Part shown: piece after piece, positions 1-10,293 of the stretch
How the letters are laid out: every line of letters starts with the position of its first letter
Numbering within the stretch: position 1 is the first letter of the stretch
Assembly: GCA_003326205.1 (NCBI GenBank)
Contig: LWTK01000032.1
Coordinates: forward strand, 62,001 to 126,000
DNA from: Nostoc sp. ATCC 43529
GTDB lineage: Bacteria > Cyanobacteriota > Cyanobacteriia > Cyanobacteriales > Nostocaceae
Length of the DNA: 64,000 nt
Reading direction: 5' to 3'
Position numbers and translations under genes: made by a program
Notes under the pieces: model-generated
Databases searched by the model: none
What the model saw: only the letters and a program-made list of their open reading frames with translations
Told to the model about the DNA's origin: nothing

Positions 1-1025
1 TGCGAGCGATGCGCCTGAAAACAAAGGTTAGTTGGTGTATTTATACAGCAACATTATCACTAGGATTTTATAGTCATATATTTTTTAGTTTTATTGCTAT
101 TGCACAGGCAATATACGTAGCTATAATTGAACGTTTTAAATTAAATAAAACCTCGATTTATTACCTGCTTGCATCGTTGGTAGGGTTTATGACTTTTGTA
201 CCTTGGATTTGGATTATTGTGACTAATACTCACTCAGATGCAGTGTATTGGGCAAATGTAAAACAAAGCTTATTTGATTCAGCTACAAGATGGGCTGGAA
301 TTATTAGTCGCGGGTTTCTTGATTTGGGCGTTAGCCCTAGTGACTCCAAGGAATTTAAATTTGCCTTGATTCCTTTTATTGGAATTATTTTAACTTTAAT
401 AAGTTATTCAATTTATGTTGTTTGTCGAAGAACTCCTAAAAGAGTATGGTTATTTATTATAACGTTAATTGGTTCTGTGGGGCTTCCCCTATTAACCTTA
501 GATTTTGTGTTTCAAAAGCGATACGGTACTAGTCGATATACACTTCCCTGCATTTTAGGCATACAGTTAACTGTTGCTTATTTATTAGCCAATAAAATCA
601 GGTTTAACTATACTAAAATTTTCCAAAAAAAGCTTTGGTCAGTTGTAAGTTTGTTGCTAATCATCAGTGGTATCATATCTTGCGGAATCAGTTCTCAATC
701 TCAGATTTGGTGGAACAAATTTCCTGAAAAATATGAACAATATCCAAAAATAGCGAACATAATTTCTCAATATGAAAAAGCACTTTTAATTAGCGATGCC
801 AAAATAGTTCCAGAAATACAAATACTTGGTCACCTACTTGTTCCAAAGGTGCAACTTCAAATTGTTGCTTCAAATAAATTACCAGAAATTCCTAGTGATT
901 TTACTAACATCTTTTTGTTCCAGCCTTCTGATTCCTTAAAAGCTGGAATTGAGAAAATTTATAACTTAAAGTTACAGCAGATAAACACATTACTCTGGAA
1001 AATCATTAAATCTAGGGAAACCTAA
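1..1025 (+). CDS. Membrane glycosyltransferase, GT39/ArnT-like, C-terminal part (partial)
   Basis: The reading frame is open to the left edge of the window, so the ATG at 9 is probably internal and the gene is cut by the window. The visible 338 residues hold about six hydrophobic segments (roughly 21-41, 51-71, 118-138, 145-167, 178-194, 211-227) and then a hydrophilic C-terminal domain of about 110 residues. This layout, and the phrase GFYSHIFFSF, resemble the C-terminal half of lipid-linked-sugar glycosyltransferases of the GT39/PMT-like superfamily, which move sugars across or onto the outer face of the inner membrane. The catalytic acidic residues of that family lie near the N-terminus and are not visible, so activity cannot be judged. 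The gene is AT-rich compared with its neighbours. Family assignment is an inference from the hydrophobic layout. Confidence 0.55.
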   Translation, partial: RAMRLKTKVSWCIYTATLSLGFYSHIFFSFIAIAQAIYVAIIERFKLNKTSIYYLLASLVGFMTFVPWIWIIVTNTHSDAVYWANVKQSLFDSATRWAGIISRGFLDLGVSPSDSKEFKFALIPFIGIILTLISYSIYVVCRRTPKRVWLFIITLIGSVGLPLLTLDFVFQKRYGTSRYTLPCILGIQLTVAYLLANKIRFNYTKIFQKKLWSVVSLLLIISGIISCGISSQSQIWWNKFPEKYEQYPKIANIISQYEKALLISDAKIVPEIQILGHLLVPKVQLQIVASNKLPEIPSDFTNIFLFQPSDSLKAGIEKIYNLKLQQINTLLWKIIKSRET

Positions 1026-1368
1026 TACCATTTTGGATTTTATGAAAATTTGAGTGATTCTTCAGAGGATGTTTGAAACGTCTTATTGTCAGTAGCAAAA
1101 CACTTTTCAAACAACCTCTCAAAGTGATTTTCCCGCCTTGTGTCTATATACAATTTCATCGAAACAGCGCTGAGTAAAAAGTAAAATTCAATTTTAAGGT
1201 GAGGCGACATTACCACAGGTATCTGAACTTTTCAAGAAGTATTGAGGATATGAGCCGTCGAACTCACATTAAAAATTAATATCAATTAGCTCACAATTAG
1301 GAAAATTAGAGCAAAAATATACTTGAATCAATCCATGATTTAAGTATATATTTCTATTGTTGCGGCTT
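1026..1368. other. Intergenic region without a gene
   Basis: About 340 bases between two plus-strand genes. No convincing open frame, RNA gene or strong terminator is seen. The part just before the next gene is AT-rich and is the likely promoter region for the large membrane protein. Confidence 0.5.
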
Positions 1369-4300
1369 ATGTCATCGCCCCTTGAGCGCCCGCTAAAAAT
1401 TGAAATCAGACTTCCATCTTCCCATCCTCACTTACTAGAAGGGCTGGAGATATGGCTACGCTTGGGTTTAATATCCGATTCCCAAGTCAGGCAGCTATGC
1501 CGAGAATTTCTCACCTGTACGGTGGTGTTGCAACCTCAGACTCAAGTCAAAACTAAAGTAAAATTTGCAACTTCAGATCCTGTGGAACAGTTGCCTGTAG
1601 CCGCTTTACAAGCTAGTAGCCGCAGACAACCGCCAGAAACTCCAGCTCAACCCAACTTTATCAGCACAATGTTGCAGTCACTAGGGGCAGAATTGAGTGT
1701 CCGTTGGCTGCTTTTTCTAGGAGTATTTTTAGTAGTGGTGTCCTCTGGGGTACTGGCTGCTAGTCAATGGGATAAATTTCCTGCTTCTGGACAGTATGGA
1801 GTTTTATTTGCTTATACTTTGAGTTTTTGGGGATTAAGCTTTTGGGCGACTAGGCAAAACAATTTGAGATTGACAACTCAGACATTATTGATTGTCACTC
1901 TTTTATTAGTGCCAGTGAACTTTTGGGCTATGGATAGCTTCGGGTTATGGCAAAATCCTTTGAATTGGATTGTAGTTGCGATCGCCTGCCCTACCCTCAC
2001 TGCTATTACTGTTTTAATCTCCAAAAATCGCACTATTTTTCCCAATTTACATACCGCCAAATTACCTATAGTAAATATTCTTGGGCTGAGTTATCTGCAT
2101 TGGGGTTGGCAATTCAAAGGATTTCCCCTAATTGCCGTTTATCTAGCAACGATCGCCACAACTATCATTACCATTATTGAGAATCGCCAGCCACATCCGG
2201 AAAATTCAGGCGATCGCAATAATTCAAGTATTAGCTTGCCTACTATTGTAATTATTTATGCTTTAATCATCCTACTAGTACGGGCGATTTTTATTGCTGG
2301 GGTAAATGTCACGCAACTAGGTTTAGCTATTGGCATTTGTGGCTGGTTGGTGACTTGGTTAGCACAGGAAAGGGCAGGGGAAGATGAGGAAGTAACAGTA
2401 ATATCTCCCTCATCTCCTTTACTCTGGGAAAAACTCGGTGCCATTTTACTTTTCTTGGGTTGGTTGGTTTCAGTAATTAATTATCCCTGGCAAGCGATCG
2501 CTGTGAGTGGTTTGAGTTTGTGGTATGTGGGAAATCGCTTGCAGCGCTACAGTTTAAAAGTTGACTTAGCGGCGATTTTCGTTATTGGCTTACAGACAAT
2601 TTGGCTTTTTTGGCAGTTAGTACCCGATAGCTTACAGGATTTGGCCATCGCTACTGCTACCAGACTGACAAATTCTCAAAATGAACCTTGGGCGTTGCTG
2701 GGTGTAGTTTTATTTCCCTACGTAATTTTGATGGTGGCGCTGACAGATCGTTTGTATCGCGTCCAAAAGCGAGAATTGGCTAGATTTGGCGAAGTACTGA
2801 CTCTATTATTTGCAACGTTTCTGACAACCATCGCCCTAGTTAATCCTACGTTGCGATCGCTAAATCTGCTATTTTCCACCATCACCCTTGCCATCGTCAC
2901 CAAACGCCGCCCTGACTCATCTCCCCCCCTGGTATACCTAACTCATATCATCGGCGTATTGACATTCTGCTCCTTCATTAGTTGGTTATTGCCGACACTC
3001 AGTAGAGAAGCCTGGGCAAGCATTTTATTGGCTGTGATGGTTGCAGAATGGATATTTAGCTTGGGAAATGGAATATGGCGGCGTAGTGCATGGGACATCG
3101 GTTTGGGACTAGCCGCCGTTAGTTTTTTGCTGTTGTGGATGAATGCAGAATCATCTTGGTACGGTATGGCTGATAGTACTAATTGGGGAGTTATTTGGCT
3201 AGTTACGCCCATAACTCTCACGGGTGTTGCCAATCGCACAAATATAGAGAATCGGACTATTAACCGTTACTTAAGTATTTTGGCTGTGGGAATTGCCCAG
3301 TTACTTACTTTACCTGTTCCAGAAACCAGATTAATCGGTTTGGCGGTGGGTGCGGGGTTAATGTTTGTAAATACGCGTCATTTGCGGAACCAAGTAAGTG
3401 CAGTAATTACCGAAGGATTTGTTTTAAGTTTTCTTGGAATGCTGCTGTGGACGGGTGTGCCTGGTTTGCCTCGTTTGGCGGTGGCTGGTTGGTTTGTTGT
3501 GGGAGCGATCGCCACTTTCAGTTTATGGTTAATCCGCACAGCACTTAGACAGCGTGGTAACGAATTAGGACTTGTTTATGCAGCCGCTAGCGATAAATGG
3601 GCGATCGCTTTGTGTGGTTCTCACTTGTTTGCTTTGACGCTGCACTCAGTTCTGATTTACCGAGGGGTGACTAATTCCGGATTTTTGTACTTAATTGCCA
3701 CTGGTATAATTTTGGCAGGCATTGTCTATCGCAGTTGGCGACAACCAACAAATTGGGCATTTTATGGCATTGGCTGGTGTTTGGAATTGTTGACAGTCCA
3801 GGCGTTAGGATTTGGGGAGCCATCGATTATTAGAATCGCGATCGCCAATATCGCCTTGGGTTTAATTACTCAGCTTGTGGGAGAGTGGTGGAAACGACGA
3901 CATCAATTACAAAGCTTGCCTAGCAGCTTTCACATTCTACCGATAATTTATGGTGTATTCAGTGTATTCCTACGTGTAAACACCTTCACCGATTGGACGG
4001 GTTTGTGTTCCTTGGGTGTAGCTTTAATTATCATTGGCGTGGGGCGACGGCGGGAAGACTTTAAACCCTTGGTGTATTTAGGAATCATTGGCGTATCAAT
4101 TTCTGCCTATGAACTTTTGTTTTATCAAATGTTACAAGTTTCAGGAGGAGAATTAGGCGATGGATTGATTGCCATGTCTGCCCTTGGCACTACTATCATG
4201 TATGCCTATCGCATCCTTTCCCGTTGGCTGATAAGCTACTTACGCTTAACTCCCCAAGAACTCAAAGGCATAGCGGATATTCACTGGGCTTGGAGTAGCT

Positions 4301-5262
4301 GCTTATTAATCTTTGCCATTGCCGTTCCCATTGGAGTTAACCGTTTAGTGGGATTGGGAACAGGGGTATTTTTAGTTAGGTATGCGATTTTTCAGGGAAA
4401 GCAGCCGCCCCAATCCTCCGTATCTTCAACATGGCGGATAACAATAGATGAACTTTGGGTTTACCTGGGTTTGTTAGAGGCGGGTTTCTTCAGTATTTTC
4501 TTGCAGGAAACGCCAATAGGACGTTTATTTACTACACAATTACTTCCTTGGAATGGTGCGATCGCCTCTGTAGCTGCCTATTTTCTGTATATTCTACCTT
4601 GGGAAAATTGGGGTTGGTCTAAAAGACCTTGGCAACAAGCTGCATACGTTTTACCACTAATAGTTTTATGGCAAACTGCACTGCAAGTTTACCCAATTAC
4701 TCTAATACTCACCGCTGGATATTACATCTTTTTAGCAAAAGTCGGTGAAAACATCCGTTTTACCTATATTAGTGTAGCGTTGGTTGATTGGGCGCTGTAC
4801 CGTTGGCTTTATAGCTTCTATCTGCGCGAAGCTTTGTGGTACGTAACACCACTTGGTTTATCGCTACTTTATATAGCTCAAGTAGATACGCAACTGAAAC
4901 TACCAGAATCTAAAACAGTTCGTCATAGCCTGCGGTTGCTAGGTAGCGGTTTAATTTGTGGCTGGGCAATTTTATTTCATCAAAACACGCCTTGGATTCC
5001 GGGAATTTTTAGCCTCATCGCCATTTTCGCTGGATTAGCTTTGCGAGTGCGGGCTTTTCTTTACATTGGTACAGCTACTTTTGTAATTACTACTATCTAT
5101 CAATCAGTAATCTTCAGCTTACAGTACTCATTTTTAAAATGGGTTGTTGGCTTGCTAGTCGGTATTCTACTGATTTATATCGCCGCCAACTTTGAAACCC
5201 GCCGCGCCCAAATAACTTTCCTAATTCGTAATACGATTGATGAATTGCGATCGTGGGAGTGA
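1369..5262 (+). CDS. Very large polytopic membrane protein of unknown function
   Basis: A protein of about 1,297 residues. The ATG at 1369 is preferred over an in-frame TTG at 1357. The first ~110 residues are soluble and contain a helical stretch (LEIWLRLGLISDSQVRQLC) like the N-terminal region of DUF2157-type membrane proteins. A Pro/Gln-rich linker follows. From about residue 112 the protein is an almost continuous series of hydrophobic segments, probably thirty or more, with short polar loops. No catalytic motif, ATP site or transport signature is recognised. Proteins of this size and shape are, to my knowledge, common hypothetical proteins in filamentous cyanobacteria. It stands alone, convergent with the epimerase gene. 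The coding region holds several GCGATCGC octamers, so it looks native. Function is unknown. Confidence 0.8.
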   Translation: MSSPLERPLKIEIRLPSSHPHLLEGLEIWLRLGLISDSQVRQLCREFLTCTVVLQPQTQVKTKVKFATSDPVEQLPVAALQASSRRQPPETPAQPNFISTMLQSLGAELSVRWLLFLGVFLVVVSSGVLAASQWDKFPASGQYGVLFAYTLSFWGLSFWATRQNNLRLTTQTLLIVTLLLVPVNFWAMDSFGLWQNPLNWIVVAIACPTLTAITVLISKNRTIFPNLHTAKLPIVNILGLSYLHWGWQFKGFPLIAVYLATIATTIITIIENRQPHPENSGDRNNSSISLPTIVIIYALIILLVRAIFIAGVNVTQLGLAIGICGWLVTWLAQERAGEDEEVTVISPSSPLLWEKLGAILLFLGWLVSVINYPWQAIAVSGLSLWYVGNRLQRYSLKVDLAAIFVIGLQTIWLFWQLVPDSLQDLAIATATRLTNSQNEPWALLGVVLFPYVILMVALTDRLYRVQKRELARFGEVLTLLFATFLTTIALVNPTLRSLNLLFSTITLAIVTKRRPDSSPPLVYLTHIIGVLTFCSFISWLLPTLSREAWASILLAVMVAEWIFSLGNGIWRRSAWDIGLGLAAVSFLLLWMNAESSWYGMADSTNWGVIWLVTPITLTGVANRTNIENRTINRYLSILAVGIAQLLTLPVPETRLIGLAVGAGLMFVNTRHLRNQVSAVITEGFVLSFLGMLLWTGVPGLPRLAVAGWFVVGAIATFSLWLIRTALRQRGNELGLVYAAASDKWAIALCGSHLFALTLHSVLIYRGVTNSGFLYLIATGIILAGIVYRSWRQPTNWAFYGIGWCLELLTVQALGFGEPSIIRIAIANIALGLITQLVGEWWKRRHQLQSLPSSFHILPIIYGVFSVFLRVNTFTDWTGLCSLGVALIIIGVGRRREDFKPLVYLGIIGVSISAYELLFYQMLQVSGGELGDGLIAMSALGTTIMYAYRILSRWLISYLRLTPQELKGIADIHWAWSSCLLIFAIAVPIGVNRLVGLGTGVFLVRYAIFQGKQPPQSSVSSTWRITIDELWVYLGLLEAGFFSIFLQETPIGRLFTTQLLPWNGAIASVAAYFLYILPWENWGWSKRPWQQAAYVLPLIVLWQTALQVYPITLILTAGYYIFLAKVGENIRFTYISVALVDWALYRWLYSFYLREALWYVTPLGLSLLYIAQVDTQLKLPESKTVRHSLRLLGSGLICGWAILFHQNTPWIPGIFSLIAIFAGLALRVRAFLYIGTATFVITTIYQSVIFSLQYSFLKWVVGLLVGILLIYIAANFETRRAQITFLIRNTIDELRSWE

Positions 5263-5287
5263 TAGCAATTCGCAATTAGAGTGATTT

Positions 5288-5398
5288 TTATCTCACGCAT
5301 TCGCCTTTAGGCGTTCCCGTAGGGTAGGCGCAAAGACGCAAAGGAAGAATAGACAAGAGGCAATGAATCTTTTCCTATTGCCTATTGCCTGTTGCCTA
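5288..5398. repeat. Hairpin repeat plus TTGCCTA-type heptamers
   Basis: Between convergent genes lies a GC-rich palindromic repeat (GCCTTTAGGCGTTCCCGTAG and then GGTAGGCGC, about 5300-5333) followed by CGCAAAGACGCAAAGG and a short run of the 7-mer TTGCCTA/TTGCCTG (about 5377-5400). Related hairpins recur at 20510-20560, 25808-25862 and 55650-55682. These are typical dispersed repeats of Nostoc-type genomes. Lying between two 3' ends, this one might also act as a terminator. Confidence 0.6.
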
Positions 5399-6349
5399 TT
5401 AGGAATACAAAGACTTAATCCATTGCCATTCCTTTGTTAAACCTTCTGTTAGGGAGACTTGCGGCTGATATCCGAGAAGTTTCTGGGCTTTAGATATATC
5501 AGCAGCAGTGTGACGGGCATCCCCCATCGCTTTTTCTATGTGATTTCTTTTGATTGGCTTACCAACGATTTGTTCGATTGTATCCAGAACTTCAGCTAAA
5601 ACTACGCGACTCCCGCCGCCGATATTAAAGATTTCTCCCACTGCTGCGGGGGCGATCGCTGCCGCTAAATTAGCAGCGATAATATCACTAACATAGGTAA
5701 ATTCCCGCGTTTGCTGTCCGTCACCGTAAATCGGAATCGCCTCATCCTGCAAAATCGATTTAAAAAATTTATGAAATGCCATATCTGGCCGCTGTCTGGG
5801 GCCATAAACTGTGAAATAGCGCAATGACACAGATGGCACGCCAAAGTTTTTATGATACAGCTTACACAAAAACTCACCCGCTAGCTTCGTAATTCCGTAT
5901 GGAGAAACAGGTTGGGGACAAATTTCCTCGTGCGTAGGTAACGTTTCTGCATCACCATATACACTAGAAGAAGAGGCAAACACTAACCTTTTGAGGTTTC
6001 TAGCATCTTTGGCAGCTTCCAGCAAGATTTGTGTAGCGTTAATATTTCGTTCTGTGTAACTTGCAAAACCTTTACCCCAACTCGCCCTTACACCTGCTTG
6101 TGCCGCTTGGTGATAAACTACATCCACATCTTCGAGGAGTTGATGCCAATCTAAAAACTGAATATCTGCTTCAATTAATGTAAATCCCCGCGCTCCATTT
6201 AAATGTGCAATATTTTTATACTTCAACATCGGATCGTAGTAATCATTGAATTCATCAATTCCAATGACTTCTTCTCCTTGTTGCAGCAACGTTTCTGTTA
6301 AATGAGAACCAATAAAACCAGCGACTCCAGTGACGATAATTTTACCCAT
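5399..6349 (-). CDS. NAD-dependent nucleotide-sugar epimerase/dehydratase (extended SDR)
   Basis: A 316-residue extended short-chain dehydrogenase of the UDP-glucuronate/UDP-glucose 4-epimerase type. The N-terminus carries the NAD-binding glycine motif GVAGFIGS (residues 8-15), an acidic residue after strand 2 (IDEFNDYY), the catalytic Ser run (ASSSSVYG, about 125-132) and Tyr151-x-x-x-Lys155 in YGITK. These residues support an active epimerase or decarboxylase acting on a UDP-sugar in the cytosol, feeding polysaccharide or lipopolysaccharide synthesis. The phrase NDYYDPMLK is typical of UDP-glucuronate epimerases, but the substrate cannot be fixed from sequence alone. Length is normal for the family. 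It is transcribed away from purD and converges on the large membrane protein. Confidence 0.88.
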   Translation of the reverse strand: MGKIIVTGVAGFIGSHLTETLLQQGEEVIGIDEFNDYYDPMLKYKNIAHLNGARGFTLIEADIQFLDWHQLLEDVDVVYHQAAQAGVRASWGKGFASYTERNINATQILLEAAKDARNLKRLVFASSSSVYGDAETLPTHEEICPQPVSPYGITKLAGEFLCKLYHKNFGVPSVSLRYFTVYGPRQRPDMAFHKFFKSILQDEAIPIYGDGQQTREFTYVSDIIAANLAAAIAPAAVGEIFNIGGGSRVVLAEVLDTIEQIVGKPIKRNHIEKAMGDARHTAADISKAQKLLGYQPQVSLTEGLTKEWQWIKSLYS

Positions 6350-6767
6350 GTTGCCTATTTTTTGATATTTTAATTAATCTCTACATTCACAGGTTAATAC
6401 TTATAACCAATAATCGTCATTACCTAAGAAAGGATTTTTTTACTAATGATTTCAATGGACAAAACTCATTAAAAATACTTAAAGAATAGCTCTATTTAAA
6501 ATGTTTCAGTATATTTATTTAGTTTTTACTATTAATAACCTCGAATCTGTTGACTGTTGATTGTTGACTGAGAAGTTAAGAATTATTCTCCTTGTCCCCG
6601 TTGCCTCCCCTGCTCCCCCTGCTCCCCCTGCCTCCCCATCCCCCCATCTTCCCATTGAATGCAACCCTCATCAGGGGACTTGCACAAGTGCGAGAATTAA
6701 TGGAAAAATTGATCCGCGAGAGCCGAATCGGGCATTCTCGTTTCGCAAGGAACGCACGAGGAAATCA
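6350..6767. repeat. Epimerase-purD intergenic region with GTTGACT and CCCCTGCT heptamers
   Basis: The left half is AT-rich and should hold divergent promoters for the epimerase (minus) and purD (plus). About 6546-6575 contains GTTGACT/GTTGATT heptamers. About 6595-6655 contains CCCCTGCT/CCCCCTG heptamers. An open frame runs through these repeats into purD, but the peptide it would encode is low-complexity (Ala/Pro/Ser) and is judged not to be protein. Confidence 0.6.
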
Positions 6768-8069
6768 GTGAAAGTTTTAGTTGTAGGGAATGGGGGACGC
6801 GAACACGCTCTGGCATGGAAACTGCTGCAATCTAAGCAAATTGAGCAAGTTGTTTGCGTACCAGGGAACGGGGGCACAGCAATCATGGAATGTTGCCAGA
6901 ACTTGCCCCTGGCAGTAGATGATTTTGAGGGTATAAGCCAATACGCTCTAGAAAATAGCATTACTCTGGTGGTAGTCGGCCCAGAAGTGCCCTTGGCCAA
7001 GGGCATTACAGACTATCTCCAAAACAAAGGACTGATGGTATTTGGCCCAGTCAGAGCAGGAGCGCAGATTGAAGCCAGCAAAGCTTGGGCAAAAGCCTTG
7101 ATGCAGGAAGCCGGGATTCCCACAGCGCGGGCTGCGGTATTTACGGAGGCAGCAGCAGCAAAATCTTACGTGAAATCTCAGGGAGCGCCAATTGTTATCA
7201 AAGCTGATGGCTTGGCGGCTGGTAAGGGCGTAACGGTAGCCCAAACAGTTGAACAAGCCCAGAGTGCCATTGACGCAATTTTTCAGGGGCAGTTTGGGAG
7301 TGCTGGTGAATTTGTAGTTATTGAAGAATGTTTGATTGGGCAAGAAGTATCGGTTTTAGCATTAACGGATGGCTTAACAATTAGACCTTTGCTGCCAGCT
7401 CAAGACCATAAGCGGATTGGTGAGGGCGATACGGGGGAAAATACTGGCGGTATGGGAGCCTATGCGCCCACACCCATTGCAACACCAGAGTTAATGGCAC
7501 GGGTTCAAACCGAAGTTTTAGAAAAAGCGATCGCCTCCTTAAGATCCAAAGGCATTGACTACCGTGGCGTACTGTATGCTGGATTAATGGTTGCACCCGA
7601 TGGCAACTTCAAGGTTTTGGAATTTAACTGCCGCTTTGGCGATCCCGAAACCCAAGTAATTTTGCCACTGTTAGACACACCTTTAGAAGAATTGCTTTTA
7701 GCCTGCGTACAGCAGCGTTTAGGCGAACTGCCGCCCATTGCTTGGAAAGCAGGAGCATCGGCCACAGTGGTGGCAGCTTCCGGCGGTTATCCGGGAGAAT
7801 ACGAGAAAAATAGGGCGATTTCTGGCATTGAAGAAGCAGAAAAAGCCGGAGCAACGGTATTTCACGCAGGCACGAAATTGAACCAGCAACAACAAGTAGT
7901 GACAGATGGAGGGCGGGTATTAAATGTAACTGGAATTGGCGAAGATTTTGAGAAAGCGATCGCCCAAGCCTACGCAGGAATCAAATATATTCAATTTGAG
8001 GGGATATATTACCGAAGAGATATTGGGCATAGAGTGGTGACTAGGAAGCAAAAGGAGCAAACTCTATAG
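6768..8069 (+). CDS. purD: Phosphoribosylamine-glycine ligase (GAR synthetase)
   Basis: Catalyses the ATP-dependent joining of glycine to 5-phosphoribosylamine, the second step of purine synthesis. The start is placed at the GTG at 6768, giving 433 residues beginning VKVLVVGNGGREHALAW, the classic PurD N-terminus and usual length. The frame is open further upstream to 6561, but that stretch translates intergenic repeats. Seen in order: the N-terminal Rossmann-like domain, the ATP-grasp fold with VIKADGLAAGKGV, the acidic/Gly loop GENTGGMGAYAPTP, and FNCRFGDPETQ, which binds the metal-nucleotide. All expected motifs are present. nblS follows on the same strand about 280 bases downstream, a pairing I recall from other cyanobacteria. 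Confidence 0.95.
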   Translation: MKVLVVGNGGREHALAWKLLQSKQIEQVVCVPGNGGTAIMECCQNLPLAVDDFEGISQYALENSITLVVVGPEVPLAKGITDYLQNKGLMVFGPVRAGAQIEASKAWAKALMQEAGIPTARAAVFTEAAAAKSYVKSQGAPIVIKADGLAAGKGVTVAQTVEQAQSAIDAIFQGQFGSAGEFVVIEECLIGQEVSVLALTDGLTIRPLLPAQDHKRIGEGDTGENTGGMGAYAPTPIATPELMARVQTEVLEKAIASLRSKGIDYRGVLYAGLMVAPDGNFKVLEFNCRFGDPETQVILPLLDTPLEELLLACVQQRLGELPPIAWKAGASATVVAASGGYPGEYEKNRAISGIEEAEKAGATVFHAGTKLNQQQQVVTDGGRVLNVTGIGEDFEKAIAQAYAGIKYIQFEGIYYRRDIGHRVVTRKQKEQTL

Positions 8070-8346
8070 CGGCTTTTGCAGTGGCATCTTAGTGATGGCT
8101 TCTTCCAAGAATACAATGCCGCTGACCTTTTTGTGCAAGGTAATATAGAGTGAGTTTTCCAGTAGCTCAATGAACTTAAACTAATGCCCCATGACGCCAC
8201 TTGCTCCACATTTGGAGACCAAATGACCGCAGTGGCTCCCCAATGCCCAATACCCAATACCCAATCGCTAACATATTTGTCAAATTAACTGTTAATTTTT
8301 TAGTTGTTGGGGTTTATAACAAGGACTACTAACAACTTTATTTAAA
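8070..8346. repeat. purD-nblS spacer with CCCAATA heptamers
   Basis: The spacer holds a short run of the 7-mer CCCAATA/CCCAATG at about 8241-8264. The last ~80 bases are AT-rich and are the likely nblS promoter and leader. I see no strong intrinsic terminator after purD, so read-through into nblS is possible. Confidence 0.5.
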
Positions 8347-10293
8347 ATGCTAGCTCTGTTAAAAACAATTCGACATGCGATCGCTAGTTGGTGGTCTGAG
8401 TTCACCCTCCAGACCAAACTCTTGGCTGTGGCGACAATGGTTGTCTCCCTGGTGATGAGTGGTTTGACCTTCTGGGCTGTGAACACCATTCAGCAGGATG
8501 CAAGGATGAATGACACCCGTTTCGGGCGTGATTTGGGACTGCTGCTTGCTGCCAACGTTGCCCCCCTAGTGGCTGATAATAATCTGACTGAAGTTGCCCA
8601 ATTTTCGCAACGCTTCTACAGCAGCACCTCTAGCGTGCGTTACATGCTGTATGCCGATGAAACTGGGAAAATCTTTTTTGGCATTCCTTTTTGGGAACCG
8701 GAGGTAGAAAACTCCCTCACCATTGAACGGCGGATACAACTGCCAGAGGATTATCCTGGTGATGGCGAAAAGCCGATGGTGCGACAACATACAACCCCAT
8801 CTGGGACGGTCACCGATGTATTTATTCCCTTGATCGTTGATAAAAAATACTTGGGTGTATTGGCGATCGGTATTAATCCCAATCAAACTGCTGTCATTTC
8901 TACCAATTTTACCCGCGATGTTACCATTGCGGTTTTTATTACCATTTGGGTAATGGTGATTTTGGCAGGGGTGATTAACGCTTTGACCATCACCAAGCCG
9001 ATTAAAGAACTGTTGGTGGGAGTCAAACAAATTGCTGCGGGGAATTTTAAGCAGCGGATTGATTTACCTTTAGGGGGCGAGCTGGGAGAATTAATTTTCA
9101 GCTTTAATGAAATGGCAGAGCGATTAGAGCGCTATGAAGAACAAAATATCGAAGAACTCACCGCAGAAAAAGCCAAGCTAGAAACCTTAGTTTCCACCAT
9201 CGCTGATGGTGCTGTGTTGATAGATAACAATATGCAAGTGATTTTAGTCAACCCCACAGCCCAGCGAATTTTTGGTTGGGAAGCCGCTGAAGTGGTAGGC
9301 CGCAATGTGCTGCATCACTTACCCCCAGCGGTACAGATGGAAATCACTCGCCCATTGTACGAAATGGCCTCAGGCGAATGTGAAAGCGCCGAATTCCGGA
9401 TTTTTCTCAACCAACCCATCCAGCGAACAATTCGCATTCTCTTGACTACAGTACTCAACCAGCAACGAGAAAGTATCAAAGGCATTGCGATTACCATCCA
9501 AGATATCACTCGCGAGGTGGAATTAAACGAAGCCAAAAGCCAATTTATCAGCAACGTTTCTCACGAACTGCGAACGCCTCTATTCAACATCAAAACCTAT
9601 ATTGAAACCCTGCATGACTACGGCGAAGACTTAGGCATAAAAGAACGGCAAGAGTTTCTGCAAACAGTGAACCATGAAACCGATCGCCTGACTCGCTTAG
9701 TTAACGACGTTTTAGATTTGTCAAAACTCGAATCTGGTCGTAATTATAGCTTCGATGGAGTGGATTTAGCCCAAGCGATCGAACAAACACTGCGTACTTA
9801 CCAACTCAATGCTAAAGATAAATGTGTTGAACTCATTCAAGAAGTTGCGCCTAATTTGCCCTTCGTAGTTGGTAATTATGATTTACTAGTACAAGTATTT
9901 GGTAATTTGATTGGTAATGCCCTAAAATTCACAAAAGCTGGTGGCAAAGTCGCAATCCGCGCCTACCAACTAGATCCTAAGCCCAATCAGACCCAATCTC
10001 CTCCAGTGCGAATTGAAATTTCCGATACTGGAATTGGCATCGCCACAGAAGACCAACACTCAATATTTGAACGCTTCTTTCGCGTAGAAAACCGAGTTCA
10101 CACACTAGAAGGCACTGGTTTAGGTTTATCCATTGTCAGAAACATCATCGACAGACACCGTAGTAAAGTCCATTTGGTGAGTGAAGTTGGCGTTGGCACT
10201 ACTTTTTGGTTCGACCTAGCCGTATTTGAAGAACAAGCAGCACCTGTAGTAGTTGAACCTAATACTGAAACCCCCAAAATTACGACAGTGTGA
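8347..10293 (+). CDS. nblS: Membrane sensor histidine kinase NblS (Hik33/DspA type)
   Basis: A 648-residue kinase with the full NblS domain order. A transmembrane segment lies near residues 24-48, then a periplasmic sensor region of ~145 residues, a second membrane segment near 195-215, a HAMP linker, a PAS domain (about 280-390, LVSTIADGAVLIDNN), the His-phosphorylation box FISNVSHELRTP (His near residue 406), and an ATPase domain with N box GNLIGNALKFT, DTGIGIA and GTGLGLSI. All kinase motifs are intact. In cyanobacteria NblS/Hik33 controls phycobilisome breakdown and responses to high light, cold and nutrient stress through RpaB-type regulators. The assignment rests on domain order, length, N-terminal sequence character and the position after purD. 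Confidence 0.88.
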   Translation: MLALLKTIRHAIASWWSEFTLQTKLLAVATMVVSLVMSGLTFWAVNTIQQDARMNDTRFGRDLGLLLAANVAPLVADNNLTEVAQFSQRFYSSTSSVRYMLYADETGKIFFGIPFWEPEVENSLTIERRIQLPEDYPGDGEKPMVRQHTTPSGTVTDVFIPLIVDKKYLGVLAIGINPNQTAVISTNFTRDVTIAVFITIWVMVILAGVINALTITKPIKELLVGVKQIAAGNFKQRIDLPLGGELGELIFSFNEMAERLERYEEQNIEELTAEKAKLETLVSTIADGAVLIDNNMQVILVNPTAQRIFGWEAAEVVGRNVLHHLPPAVQMEITRPLYEMASGECESAEFRIFLNQPIQRTIRILLTTVLNQQRESIKGIAITIQDITREVELNEAKSQFISNVSHELRTPLFNIKTYIETLHDYGEDLGIKERQEFLQTVNHETDRLTRLVNDVLDLSKLESGRNYSFDGVDLAQAIEQTLRTYQLNAKDKCVELIQEVAPNLPFVVGNYDLLVQVFGNLIGNALKFTKAGGKVAIRAYQLDPKPNQTQSPPVRIEISDTGIGIATEDQHSIFERFFRVENRVHTLEGTGLGLSIVRNIIDRHRSKVHLVSEVGVGTTFWFDLAVFEEQAAPVVVEPNTETPKITTV

